Of a DNA stretch of 64,000 bases, positions 27,763-36,244 are shown in pieces. This stretch comes from Bacteroidaceae bacterium (GTDB lineage: Bacteria; Bacteroidota; Bacteroidia; Bacteroidales; Bacteroidaceae), in the NCBI GenBank assembly GCA_017509605.1, contig JAFWPH010000006.1:43175-107174 (forward strand). The letters run 5' to 3'. The translations under genes were made by a program, and so were the position numbers. Below the pieces are notes generated by a model that did no database searches, was not told the DNA's origin, and saw nothing but the letters and a program-made list of their open reading frames with translations. The stretch's first letter is position 1. Each line of letters opens with the position of its first letter.

Positions 27763-28926
27763 ATGAACACGAAACGCTACCCTAAGGGATTAGAGAGCAT
27801 CCAGACACCATTTTATTACTACGACACTGATTTATTGCGCACCACCTTAGCGTCTATCAAGAACTACGAGGACGCTAACGAGGGGTTCTGTGTGCACTAT
27901 GCCATCAAAGCCAATGCCAATCCCAAACTGCTGAGCATCATTCAGGAATACGGGCTGGGCATAGACTGCGTGAGCGGCGGCGAGATCCAAGCGTCGCTCG
28001 ACGCCGGATTCGACCCCCGAAAGATTGTCTTTGCCGGTGTGGGCAAGAGCGACTGGGAGATAGAGCTCGGACTCGACAACGACATCCTCTGCTTCAATGT
28101 GGAGAGCATCCCCGAACTTGAGGTCATCAACGAGATAGCCACCAAGAAAAAAAAGAAGGCGAACGTGTGCCTTCGTATCAATCCAGAGGTGGGCGCCCAT
28201 ACACACACGAACATCGCTACCGGCAGGGCAGAGGATAAATTCGGCATCTCTATGGAAGACATGGAAACAGTCATCCAGCTGACCCAGTCCTTGCCCTACA
28301 TCCATTTCATGGGCCTGCATTTCCACATTGGCAGCCAGATACTCGACATGGCAGACTTCGAGGCGCTCTGCGAACGCGTCAACGAGCTCCAAGACCGCCT
28401 GGAGGCGCAACAGGTCAAGTTGGAGATCATCAATGTGGGCGGTGGTCTTGGCGTGGACTACAACTCACCAGAGACCAATGATGTGCCCAACTTCAAAGAC
28501 TTCTTCAACACCTACCGCGAACGGCTGCACCTTCGTGAGGGGCAAACCCTCCACTTCGAACTTGGTCGGGCTGTTGTGGCACAATGCGGAAGTCTGATTA
28601 CAAAGACCCTGTATGTGAAGAAAGGTAACCAACGCCAATTCGTGATAGTCGATGCGGGCTTCACCGACCTGATTCGCCCCGCCCTCTACCAAGCGCACCA
28701 CAAAATCGTGAACATCACCAGCGACGAGACCGAGACCGAGACCTACGATGTGGTAGGCCCAATATGCGAGTCGAGCGATGTGTTCGACACCGATGTTGTT
28801 CTTCCGAAAACCAAACGAGGAGACCTCATTGCCATTCTATCAGCCGGAGCCTACGGCGAGACAATGGCATCGCAATACAATTGCCGCCCACTCGTCCAAG
28901 GTTATACGAAAGACGATTTCGCATAG
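27763..28926 (+). CDS. lysA: Diaminopimelate decarboxylase
   Basis: 387 residues, a fold-type III PLP enzyme that decarboxylates meso-diaminopimelate to lysine. PLP lysine K49 lies in VHYAIKANANPK; 'GLHFHIGSQ', the glycine-rich phosphate loop 'NVGGGLGVDY' and the 'GPICESSDVF' motif that supplies the partner-subunit cysteine are all present. Length is slightly below the usual 400-430 residues but no core element is missing. Its TAG stop is the first unit of a heptamer repeat. Confidence 0.95.
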   Translation: MNTKRYPKGLESIQTPFYYYDTDLLRTTLASIKNYEDANEGFCVHYAIKANANPKLLSIIQEYGLGIDCVSGGEIQASLDAGFDPRKIVFAGVGKSDWEIELGLDNDILCFNVESIPELEVINEIATKKKKKANVCLRINPEVGAHTHTNIATGRAEDKFGISMEDMETVIQLTQSLPYIHFMGLHFHIGSQILDMADFEALCERVNELQDRLEAQQVKLEIINVGGGLGVDYNSPETNDVPNFKDFFNTYRERLHLREGQTLHFELGRAVVAQCGSLITKTLYVKKGNQRQFVIVDAGFTDLIRPALYQAHHKIVNITSDETETETYDVVGPICESSDVFDTDVVLPKTKRGDLIAILSAGAYGETMASQYNCRPLVQGYTKDDFA

Positions 28927-28944
28927 GCGTTAGGCGTTAGGCAT
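28924..28944 (+). repeat. Heptamer repeat starting at the lysA stop
   Basis: TAGGCGT TAGGCGT TAGGCAT, three tandem units whose first TAG is the lysA stop codon. A related TAGGCGT CAGGCTT unit occurs at 50871-50884. Confidence 0.7.
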
Positions 28945-28961
28945 CAGTTTTCAAGTAATCA

Positions 28962-28998
28962 TGCCAGTTGTTATGCCATAATGGCACACAGCTGGCAC
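28962..28998. promoter_or_regulatory. Nested inverted repeat upstream of grpE
   Basis: TGCCAT-A-ATGGCA (28974-28986) is a near-perfect palindrome, and it is flanked by outer arms TGCCAG (28963-28968) and CTGGCA (28992-28997). The right outer arm overlaps the -24 box of the sigma-54-like promoter, so a protein bound here could block or assist the polymerase. Confidence 0.5.
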
Positions 28999-29008
28999 GA
29001 TTTTTGCA
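28993..29008 (+). promoter_or_regulatory. Sigma-54-type promoter of grpE-dnaJ
   Basis: TGGCACGATTTTTGCA matches the RpoN -24/-12 consensus TGGCACG-N4-TTGCA at every defined position, with the required 10 bp between the GG and GC dinucleotides. Transcription would begin about 65 nt upstream of grpE. Bacteroidota carry RpoN and its activators, but heat-shock genes are not usually assigned to it. Confidence 0.65.
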
Positions 29009-29084
29009 TTGGCACATTATTTGTTGCACCCCTATTTGCAATGTTCTTTCATTGCGAAACCATACAAGTAAATAATCAAAGAAG

Positions 29085-29738
29085 ATGAAAGATATAGAAG
29101 AAATGGATCCCTCAATGCAAAATGAGGAGGAGATGAGCGCAGAGACAGAGACTTCGGCCAACGAGAGCCTGAAGGAAGAAAGTACAGAGACCAGCCAGGA
29201 ACCGGAAAATGCGGAAAGCGATGCCAACAAGGGCGACGCAGATGTGAATGAAGGCGATGGGGAAGCCACCAAAGCACCGACCTTGGAAGAGCAACTCGAA
29301 GAAGCCCAGGCCAAAATAGCCGAGCTCAACGACAAGTACCTCCGACTGATGGCTGAGTTCGACAACTACCGCAAACGTGTGATGAAAGAGAAGACGGAGT
29401 TGATCAAAAGCGCCGGCACCAAGGTCATCACCACTATCCTCCCCGTCCTCGATGACATGGAACGCGCCGAACAGAACATGGAGAAGATGGATGATGTAGC
29501 CGCGTTGAAAGAAGGACTGCTATTGATATTCGACAAGTTCATGAAGCTTATGGCCACTGAGGGCCTTAAGAAAATCGAGGCCATCGACAAGGTGTTCGAC
29601 ACAGACTACCACGAGGCCATAGCCATGGTCCCAGGTCAACCCGATGACAAGAAAGGCAAAGTCATCGACTGCATCCAGACAGGCTACATGCTCAACGACA
29701 AGGTGATTCGCCACGCAAAAGTGGCAGTGGCCCAATAA
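29085..29738 (+). CDS. grpE: Nucleotide exchange factor GrpE
   Basis: 217 residues. Exchanges ADP for ATP on DnaK in the cytosol. The first 65 or so residues are acidic and low in complexity (repeats of E, S, T, N), a variable tail common in this family. Then comes a long coiled coil ('LEEQLEEAQAKIAELNDKYLRLMAEFDNYRKR', read in parts) and a C-terminal beta domain with 'DTDYHEAIAMVPG' and 'GYMLNDKVIRHAKVAVAQ', which are the GrpE signature. Paired with dnaJ 27 bp downstream; dnaK itself is not in the window. Confidence 0.95.
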   Translation: MKDIEEMDPSMQNEEEMSAETETSANESLKEESTETSQEPENAESDANKGDADVNEGDGEATKAPTLEEQLEEAQAKIAELNDKYLRLMAEFDNYRKRVMKEKTELIKSAGTKVITTILPVLDDMERAEQNMEKMDDVAALKEGLLLIFDKFMKLMATEGLKKIEAIDKVFDTDYHEAIAMVPGQPDDKKGKVIDCIQTGYMLNDKVIRHAKVAVAQ

Positions 29739-29765
29739 TAACCTCAAACAACACACTACCAAACA

Positions 29766-30929
29766 ATGGCAGGCAAGAACTACTACGACATCCTTGGCGT
29801 GAGCAAGTCGGCAAATGAGGATGAGATCAAAAAGGCGTACAAACGCATGGCCATCAAATATCACCCCGACCGCAATCCTGGTGACAAGGCCGCAGAAGAG
29901 AAGTTCAAGGAGGCCGCTGAGGCCTATGATGTGCTCCATGACCCCCAGAAACGTCAGGTCTATGACCAATTCGGCGAAGAAGGTTTGAAAGGCGGTGGCT
30001 TCTCCACAGGCCAGGGCATGAACATGGACGATATATTCTCGATGTTCGGCAGCATCTTTGGTGGCCGCGGTTTCGGTGGCTTCAGTGGTTTCGGTGGTTT
30101 CGGCGACGATATGGAGTCGCAAGGTGTGACTTTCCGCGGCAAGGACCAGCGCCTACGTGTTGAACTTACCCTTCAGGAAATTGTCAATGGCGCCACGAAG
30201 AAATTCAAGGTGAAGAAAGACGTAGCTTGTTCCCATTGCCACGGCAGCGGCTCAAGTGATGGAAAGACAGACACCTGCCCCACCTGTAACGGCCGCGGTT
30301 ACGTGGTCCGAACCCGCCAGAGCATCCTTGGCATGATGCAGACCCAGAGCACTTGCCCCCAATGCAACGGTGAGGGCAAGGTGATCAAGAACAAATGCCC
30401 CCACTGCAACGGCGAGGGCATCGTTGGGGGTGAGGAAATCGTGGAAGTGAAATTCCCTGCCGGCCTTCAGGAAGGCATGGTTCTGACCGTCAATGGAAAA
30501 GGTGGTGCCGGCCGTCACAATGGTGTGAACGGCGACCTGCAGATCATCATCAAGGAGAAAGGCGACCCCGAACTCATCCGCGACGGCAACGACTTGGTTT
30601 GCAACCTTCTGCTTTCCATTCCACAAGCCACTTTAGGAACGAGTGTGGAAATACCCACTGTGGATGGTAAGGCCAAGATCAACATTGAGCCCGGCACCCA
30701 GCCTGGCACAGTGCTTCGTTTGAAAGGCAAAGGCATTCCCCAAGTGCAAGGCTACAGCCGCGGACAGAAAGGCGACGAGGTGATCAACGTCAGTGTCTAT
30801 ATCCCTGAGACCCTGAGCCGCGACGAGAAAGAGGCCATGAAGCGAGCCTCCGACAGCGACAACTTCAAGCCATCCGAAAGCGTACGTGCCAAGATTTTCA
30901 AGAAGTTCCGCTCCTATTTCGAACAATAA
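29766..30929 (+). CDS. dnaJ: Chaperone DnaJ
   Basis: 387 residues, class A J-protein that delivers unfolded proteins to DnaK and stimulates its ATPase. J-domain with HPD at 33-35; Gly/Phe region about 78-125 ('[15 protein letters not shown]'); four zinc-binding CxxCxGxG repeats ([32 protein letters not shown]) between about 155 and 222; then two beta-barrel substrate domains. All zinc ligands are present. Same unit as grpE, so probably under the sigma-54-like promoter. Confidence 0.97.
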   Translation: MAGKNYYDILGVSKSANEDEIKKAYKRMAIKYHPDRNPGDKAAEEKFKEAAEAYDVLHDPQKRQVYDQFGEEGLKGGGFSTGQGMNMDDIFSMFGSIFGGRGFGGFSGFGGFGDDMESQGVTFRGKDQRLRVELTLQEIVNGATKKFKVKKDVACSHCHGSGSSDGKTDTCPTCNGRGYVVRTRQSILGMMQTQSTCPQCNGEGKVIKNKCPHCNGEGIVGGEEIVEVKFPAGLQEGMVLTVNGKGGAGRHNGVNGDLQIIIKEKGDPELIRDGNDLVCNLLLSIPQATLGTSVEIPTVDGKAKINIEPGTQPGTVLRLKGKGIPQVQGYSRGQKGDEVINVSVYIPETLSRDEKEAMKRASDSDNFKPSESVRAKIFKKFRSYFEQ

Positions 30930-30943
30930 AGACCAACCTAAAG

Positions 30944-30980
30944 ACGGACAGCATTTGCCAGACAGGCTGATGCTGTCCGT
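30944..30980 (+). terminator. Hairpin after dnaJ
   Basis: Perfect 11-bp stem ACGGACAGCAT (30944-30954) with ATGCTGTCCGT (30970-30980), 15-nt loop, weak T-rich tail (ATTGTTTA). It lies between the dnaJ stop and the folC start 14 bp later, so it may end, attenuate or process the message. Confidence 0.65.
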
Positions 30981-30994
30981 ATTGTTTACAGACA

Positions 30995-32320
30995 ATGAAC
31001 TATCAGCAAACCATCGATTATCTTTTCAACGTGGCTCCTTTGTTCCAACACATAGGCAAGGACGCCTACAAGGAAGGCCTGAGCAACACCATAGCGCTCG
31101 ACAACCATTTCGGCAACCCCCATCGCAAGTTCCTCACCATTCATGTGGCAGGCACCAACGGCAAGGGTTCTTGTTCTCACACCTTAGCCGCCATCCTTCA
31201 AAGCGCCGGCTACAAGGTAGGGCTTTACACATCGCCCCATCTTGTGGATTTCCGTGAGCGCATCCGTGTGAACGGGAAGATGATCGGTAAGCAGAAGGTC
31301 ATCGATTTCGTGAAAAACGAGCGTTCCTTCTTTGAGCCTCTCCACCCCTCCTTCTTCGAGTTGGCCACCGCCATGGCCTTCAAGCACTTCGCTGACGAGA
31401 GAGTGGATATCGCCGTTGTAGAAGTGGGCTTGGGTGGTCGTCTCGACTGCACCAACATTATCCATCCTCTGGTTTCGGTCATCACCAACATCAGTTACGA
31501 CCATACCCAGATGCTGGGCGACACGCTTGATAAAATCGCCATGGAGAAAGCTGGCATCATCAAGCTGGGAATACCTGTGGTTGTAGGCGAGACTGTCAAA
31601 GAGACTCGCCCTGTGTTCATCAACAAGGCAGAGGAAATGGGTTCCCCCATCAGGTTGGCGGAAGAGAACCGTGAGGTGCTCGACACAAAACCCAGCGCCA
31701 ATGGCGGCATCGACTACATCACGGAACACTTCGGTGTCGTTCACGGTGAGTTGGAAGGCATCTATCAAATCAAGAACACCAACACCATCCTCTGCGCCAT
31801 CCACGAACTCCAGGCCTTGCGCACACCTGAGGGCCAGCCAGTGCTGAACATCCCCCAAAAAGCCATTGAGAAAGGTTTCAGCCAAGTGACCCGTCTGACA
31901 GGCCTCATGGGCCGCTGGCAAGTCATCAACAGAAAACCTCTCACTGTTTGCGACGCGGGCCACAACATCGGAGGTTTTGAATACATCTCGCGACAGCTTC
32001 AGAATGTGGAATGCCGTCAGATGCGAATTGTTTTCGGCATGGTCAGCGACAAGGACATCAGCGCCGTACTGAACGTTCTGCCCCGTCATGCCACTTATTA
32101 TTTCTGCCAAGCCAGTGTGAAAAGAGCACTTGACAGTCAGACCATGCAAGAGCGCGCCTCTGCTTTCGGTCTCCAAGGCGATGCCTATGGTAAAGTGAGC
32201 GACGCTTACTTGGCAGCCGTTGACGCTTCATCGCCCGATGATTTCATTTATGTTGGCGGAAGTTGTTTTGTTGTTGCCGATTTACTGTCATTTTTAGGGC
32301 AAAAAAGGGTGAAAAAGTGA
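30995..32320 (+). CDS. folC: Bifunctional folylpolyglutamate synthase / dihydrofolate synthase
   Basis: 441 residues, Mur-ligase fold. Adds glutamate to dihydropteroate and to folates in the cytoplasm. P-loop GTNGKGS at 53-59, then the dihydropterin-binding 'SPHLVDFRERIRVNGK', the 'VEVGLGGRLDCTN' motif, the ATP-site 'ITNISYDHTQMLGDTLDKIAMEKAGIIK', and 'CDAGHNIGGFEYI' in the C-terminal domain. Dual activity is assumed from the family, as Bacteroidota normally have a single gene. The T-rich terminator starts within 5 nt of the stop. Confidence 0.94.
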   Translation: MNYQQTIDYLFNVAPLFQHIGKDAYKEGLSNTIALDNHFGNPHRKFLTIHVAGTNGKGSCSHTLAAILQSAGYKVGLYTSPHLVDFRERIRVNGKMIGKQKVIDFVKNERSFFEPLHPSFFELATAMAFKHFADERVDIAVVEVGLGGRLDCTNIIHPLVSVITNISYDHTQMLGDTLDKIAMEKAGIIKLGIPVVVGETVKETRPVFINKAEEMGSPIRLAEENREVLDTKPSANGGIDYITEHFGVVHGELEGIYQIKNTNTILCAIHELQALRTPEGQPVLNIPQKAIEKGFSQVTRLTGLMGRWQVINRKPLTVCDAGHNIGGFEYISRQLQNVECRQMRIVFGMVSDKDISAVLNVLPRHATYYFCQASVKRALDSQTMQERASAFGLQGDAYGKVSDAYLAAVDASSPDDFIYVGGSCFVVADLLSFLGQKRVKK

Positions 32321-32324
32321 TTTT

Positions 32325-32389
32325 AACTTCATTTCACTTTTCAAAAGCGTAATTTTCCTTGCAAAATATTATGAAATGAAGTTTTTTTT
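32325..32389 (+). terminator. Terminator of folC
   Basis: 12-bp perfect stem AACTTCATTTCA (32325-32336) with TGAAATGAAGTT (32372-32383), a long 35-nt loop, and a run of eight T. The remaining bases up to galM are AT-rich; no clear promoter element was found in them. Confidence 0.7.
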
Positions 32390-32534
32390 GACTTTATTTG
32401 CATTATGAATCGAAGAACTGGCAAAAAACAGTGTTTTTTTAGGTGAAAAAACACTTGTTTTCGTGCCTGTTTTCATTCACTATGAGCAATAAGGCGTTAT
32501 TGCGAGCCTGAACTAATTTAATTTAACAACCAAT

Positions 32535-33611
32535 ATGAGCAACACAATCACGGGATTGGACCCAAAGAAATTCCAAAAAGAAGTGGACGGCAAGCAGACC
32601 GCCCTTTACATTCTGAGAAACAGCAAAGGACATGAGGTAGGAATCACCAACTATGGCGGCGCATTGGTAGCCATCATGGTTCCAGACCGCAACGGCAACC
32701 TGGGTAACGTGATCCAGGGACACGACAACATCGACGATGTGATGACAAGTCCTGAACCCTACCTGAGCACCCTTATCGGTCGTTTCGGCAACCGCATCTG
32801 CAAAGGCAAATACACACTCGAAGGCAAGGAATACCAACTGGCCATCAACAATGGCCCCAACGCTCTTCACGGAGGTCCGACAGGCTTCCACAAGCGCGTG
32901 TGGGACGCAGAGCAACTCGATGCCCAGTCACTCAAACTTCACTATGTGGCAGCAGATATGGAGGAGGGCTTCCCTGGCAAGCTCGACATGACAGTGATCT
33001 ACAGCTTCAGCGATGACGACGAACTCATCATCGACTACAAGGGATTCACCGACAAACCCACCATCATCAACATGACCAACCATGGCTATTTCTCACTTGC
33101 AGGCATAGCCAACCCCACCCCCACCATCGATGACCTGATTTGCTGGATCAACGCCGACTACTATCTTCCCATCGACGACACCAGTATCCCTCTCGGCAGC
33201 ATCGACCCCGTGAAGGGCACTCCCTTCGACTTCACCACTCCCAAACCAGTGGGCCGCGATATCGACGCCGACGACGTGCAGACCAAGAACGGCGCTGGCT
33301 ACGACCATTGCTTCATCCTCAACAAAAAACAACCAGGAGAGTTGAGCTATGCCGCCAAGATCACAGAACCCAAGTCTGGCCGCACCATGGAGGTTTATAC
33401 CACTGAGCCTGGCGTTCAGGTCTATACCGACAACTGGGCAACTGGTTATCCAGGCCAGAACGGAGCGACCTTCCCCCGCCGCAGCGCCATCTGTTTCGAG
33501 GCCCAGCACTTCCCCGACAGCCCCAACCGTCCATACTTCCCGTCTGTAGTGCTCCGCCCAGGCGAGACCTACACCCAGAAGACCATCTACAAGTTCGGCG
33601 TAGAGAAGTAA
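32535..33611 (+). CDS. galM: Aldose 1-epimerase (cytoplasmic mutarotase)
   Basis: 358 residues, no signal peptide. Interconverts alpha and beta anomers of galactose, glucose or arabinose so that kinases and isomerases receive the right form. Substrate-binding arginine in IGRFGNRI, His112 in NALHGGPTGF, catalytic His183 in NMTNHGYFSL, and the catalytic Glu in 'TTEPGVQVYTDNW' are present. It heads a galactose group with an MFS permease and galK. A second, exported homologue lies at 37658. Confidence 0.93.
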   Translation: MSNTITGLDPKKFQKEVDGKQTALYILRNSKGHEVGITNYGGALVAIMVPDRNGNLGNVIQGHDNIDDVMTSPEPYLSTLIGRFGNRICKGKYTLEGKEYQLAINNGPNALHGGPTGFHKRVWDAEQLDAQSLKLHYVAADMEEGFPGKLDMTVIYSFSDDDELIIDYKGFTDKPTIINMTNHGYFSLAGIANPTPTIDDLICWINADYYLPIDDTSIPLGSIDPVKGTPFDFTTPKPVGRDIDADDVQTKNGAGYDHCFILNKKQPGELSYAAKITEPKSGRTMEVYTTEPGVQVYTDNWATGYPGQNGATFPRRSAICFEAQHFPDSPNRPYFPSVVLRPGETYTQKTIYKFGVEK

Positions 33612-33665
33612 GGCACAAGGACCATCCTGACAACACAACAACTTACTAAATAACACACAAAAACA

Positions 33666-34886
33666 ATGAGTCAAAATCAGAAGCCGAACTATACGTTCGC
33701 ACTTATCGTTGTGTTCATCGTGTGCTTCCTCATCGGATTCGTGACCACGATGAACAACTCCATGATTGCCTTCTGCTCCCAGGCATTCAACCTGACTGCA
33801 CAAGACGGTCAGTACGTCAACACCGCCTTCTATGGCGCTTACATCCTTGCCATACCTTTCTCATTGCTGATGAGTAAGATCGGCTATAAGGCCACCCTCA
33901 TCCTCGGTCTCGCCGTAGTGGGTATAGGTTTTGTGATCAACGCCATGGGTATCAAGTCCGTGCTTGGCACCGACACCAATGTCTATGCCATCTTCCTCGG
34001 AACCATGTGTATCGTAGCCATGGGCGTGGTGATGCTCCAGAATGTGGCCAACCCCTACGTGATGGTGCTCGGCTCGCCTGAGAAAGGCGCTTTCCGCATG
34101 ACCTTGAGCCAGGCCCTCAACTCAGTGGCCACCACTGTTGCCCCCATCTTCATCACTTCTGTAATCATCGGCAACAAGACTCCGGCTCCCGAGCACGTTC
34201 CTGGTCCTTACCTTGGACTTGGCATCTTCACCCTCATCATCTGCCTCATCCTCGTGTTCTTGAAACTGCCAAAGATCGACGAAGGCAAACAGAGTGAAGA
34301 ATCGGGTGAGAAAGTTGTGGAGAAGAGCAGCGTATTCAAATACACACACGTATGGCTCGGTGCCCTCGGTATCTTCATGTACATGGGCGTTGAGATTGGT
34401 GTGCCCTCCATGCTTCCATACCGTTTCCAGCTTCTCGGACAAGACGACCCGAACATCGTGACCAACTTCCTCGCATTTTATTGGGGAGGCATGATGGTAG
34501 GACGTTTCGTTGGTGCCGGCATCCTGACCAAGTTCGAGCCTCGCAAACTACTGACCGCCTGCATCTGCTTAGGCGCCCTCTGCATTGGCCTCTCACTGGT
34601 ATTCTCACAGTCGATGTTCGGTATCTGGCTGATGCTTGCCGCAGGCCTCTTCCACTCCGTGATGTGGCCATTGGTGTTCAACCTCGGTCTCCAGAAACTC
34701 GGACGCCATACCAAGGCCGCCTCTGGCGTGATCAACACAGGTGTGATTGGCGCCGCTCTGCTGATGCCTGTGATGGGCGCTGTGGTTGACAAGGCTGGTG
34801 TAATCATCGCCCTCTGCCTCATGTTCGTTTACTACGCATATCTCTATTGGTTCTGCAACTTCGGCAGCAAGATAGGAATCAAATAA
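33666..34886 (+). CDS. MFS sugar transporter, FucP/glucose-galactose type
   Basis: 406 residues and about 12 membrane segments. The opening 'IVVFIVCFLIGFVTTMNNSMIAF', 'QALNSVATTVAPIF' and the mid-protein charged loop ('DEGKQSEESGEKVVEKSS') fit the proton-coupled FucP-like sugar permeases, which carry fucose, glucose or galactose across the inner membrane. Position between galM and galK favours galactose as substrate; this is inference. 54-bp and 39-bp gaps to the neighbours imply one transcript. Confidence 0.85.
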   Translation: MSQNQKPNYTFALIVVFIVCFLIGFVTTMNNSMIAFCSQAFNLTAQDGQYVNTAFYGAYILAIPFSLLMSKIGYKATLILGLAVVGIGFVINAMGIKSVLGTDTNVYAIFLGTMCIVAMGVVMLQNVANPYVMVLGSPEKGAFRMTLSQALNSVATTVAPIFITSVIIGNKTPAPEHVPGPYLGLGIFTLIICLILVFLKLPKIDEGKQSEESGEKVVEKSSVFKYTHVWLGALGIFMYMGVEIGVPSMLPYRFQLLGQDDPNIVTNFLAFYWGGMMVGRFVGAGILTKFEPRKLLTACICLGALCIGLSLVFSQSMFGIWLMLAAGLFHSVMWPLVFNLGLQKLGRHTKAASGVINTGVIGAALLMPVMGAVVDKAGVIIALCLMFVYYAYLYWFCNFGSKIGIK

Positions 34887-34925
34887 GTCATACTACTAAC
34901 TTTTTATAACAAACCCAAAGAAATT

Positions 34926-36071
34926 ATGAAATTGACAATTGACGATGTAAGAAGCCGCTTCATCAAGCATCTTGGCGGTGAACCAGGTTCAGTTTACGCA
35001 TCTCCCGGCCGTATCAACCTCATTGGCGAGCACACCGACTACAATGGTGGCTTCGTATTCCCAGGAGCAGTTCAGCAGGGCATCATAGCCGAAATCCGCC
35101 CCAACGGCACCCGCAATGTACGCGCATACTCCATCGACATGAAGGACTATGTGGAGTTCAGCCTCGACGACGAGAAGGGTCCCAATGCCACCCACTTCCG
35201 CTTCATCTTCGGCGTTGCCCGCGAGATGATGGCTCTTGGCGTTCCCGTTGAAGGCTTCGACACAGCTTTTGCAGGCGACGTCCCCAACGGTGCAGGCATG
35301 TCTTCTTCCGCAGCCCTCGAGAGCTGCTACGCTTTCGCCATCAACGACCTCTTCTACGACAACAAGATTGAGAAGATGGAATTGGCCCGCGTAGGACAGC
35401 GTACAGAGCACAAATATATCGGCGTGAACTGCGGTATCATGGACCAGTTCGCTTCCGTTCACGGCAAGGCCGGCAACCTCATGCGCCTCGACTGCCGCAG
35501 TGGCGAGTTCAAGTACTACCCATGGAACCCCAAGGGCTACAAACTCGTGCTGATCAACTCCTGCGTGAAGCATGAACTCAAGGGCTCTCCATACAATGAC
35601 CGTCGCCGCAGCTGCGAGAACGTTGCCAAGGCTCTGGGTATTGAGACACTGAGAGACGCTGACTGGGACATGCTGGAGTCAGTGAAGGACAAGATTTCCG
35701 AGGAGGACTACAAGCGCGCCAAGTACGTGATTGGCGAGTACTTCCGTGTACTGGCTGTCTGCGACGCACTTGAGGCCGGCGACTACGAGACCGTAGGCGA
35801 GAAGATGTACGAGACCCACCAGGGCCTGAGCCAGGACTATGAGGTATCTTGCGAAGAACTCGACTTCCTGAACGATATCGCCCGCGACTGCGGCGTGACT
35901 GGCTCACGTATCATGGGCGGTGGCTTCGGCGGTTGCACCATCAACCTCGTGAAGACAGAACTCTACGACACCTTCGTGAACAGAGCTGTAGCCTTGTTCA
36001 AGGAGAAATATGGCAAGACACCGGTTGTTATCGATGTTGTTATCGGTGACGGTAGCCGCAAACTCTTGTAA
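34926..36071 (+). CDS. galK: Galactokinase
   Basis: 381 residues, GHMP kinase that makes galactose-1-phosphate. Galactose-binding signature GRINLIGEHTDYNGG (28-42), ATP-binding 'PNGAGMSSSAALE' (120-132) with the usual 'GLSSSA' replaced by GMSSSA, and C-terminal 'MGGGFGGCTINLV'. The catalytic Asp lies in 'CGIMDQFASVHGK'. The remaining Leloir genes galT and galE are not adjacent. Followed by a terminator, so the galM-MFS-galK trio forms one unit. Confidence 0.96.
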   Translation: MKLTIDDVRSRFIKHLGGEPGSVYASPGRINLIGEHTDYNGGFVFPGAVQQGIIAEIRPNGTRNVRAYSIDMKDYVEFSLDDEKGPNATHFRFIFGVAREMMALGVPVEGFDTAFAGDVPNGAGMSSSAALESCYAFAINDLFYDNKIEKMELARVGQRTEHKYIGVNCGIMDQFASVHGKAGNLMRLDCRSGEFKYYPWNPKGYKLVLINSCVKHELKGSPYNDRRRSCENVAKALGIETLRDADWDMLESVKDKISEEDYKRAKYVIGEYFRVLAVCDALEAGDYETVGEKMYETHQGLSQDYEVSCEELDFLNDIARDCGVTGSRIMGGGFGGCTINLVKTELYDTFVNRAVALFKEKYGKTPVVIDVVIGDGSRKLL

Positions 36072-36108
36072 GACAAGACACTACGAGGCATAACCTCATG
36101 CCAAAGCC

Positions 36109-36150
36109 AAGGGGAGAGATACACCATCAACCAGTATCCTCCCCTTTTAT
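36109..36150 (+). terminator. Terminator of the galM-MFS-galK unit
   Basis: Stem AAGGGGAG-A-GATAC (36109-36122) with GTATCCTCCCCTT (36134-36146), a single bulged A, an 11-nt loop, then TTATT. Confidence 0.75.
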
Positions 36151-36244
36151 TCCCTTATGTTTCATGACATTATGCTTCATGACGTGTCAGACATAAGGAG
36201 ATCATCCCGAACCTATAAAAGAACATTCACCCCAAAACAACATT

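Noticed and set aside
29010..29027. A second sigma-54-like box (TGGCACA...TTGC)
   Set aside because: The distance between GG and GC is 13 bp instead of 10, so polymerase with RpoN should not use it.
31184..32176. 330-codon minus-strand frame opposite folC
   Set aside because: Shadow of a conserved gene; composition is unlike the real proteins of the window.
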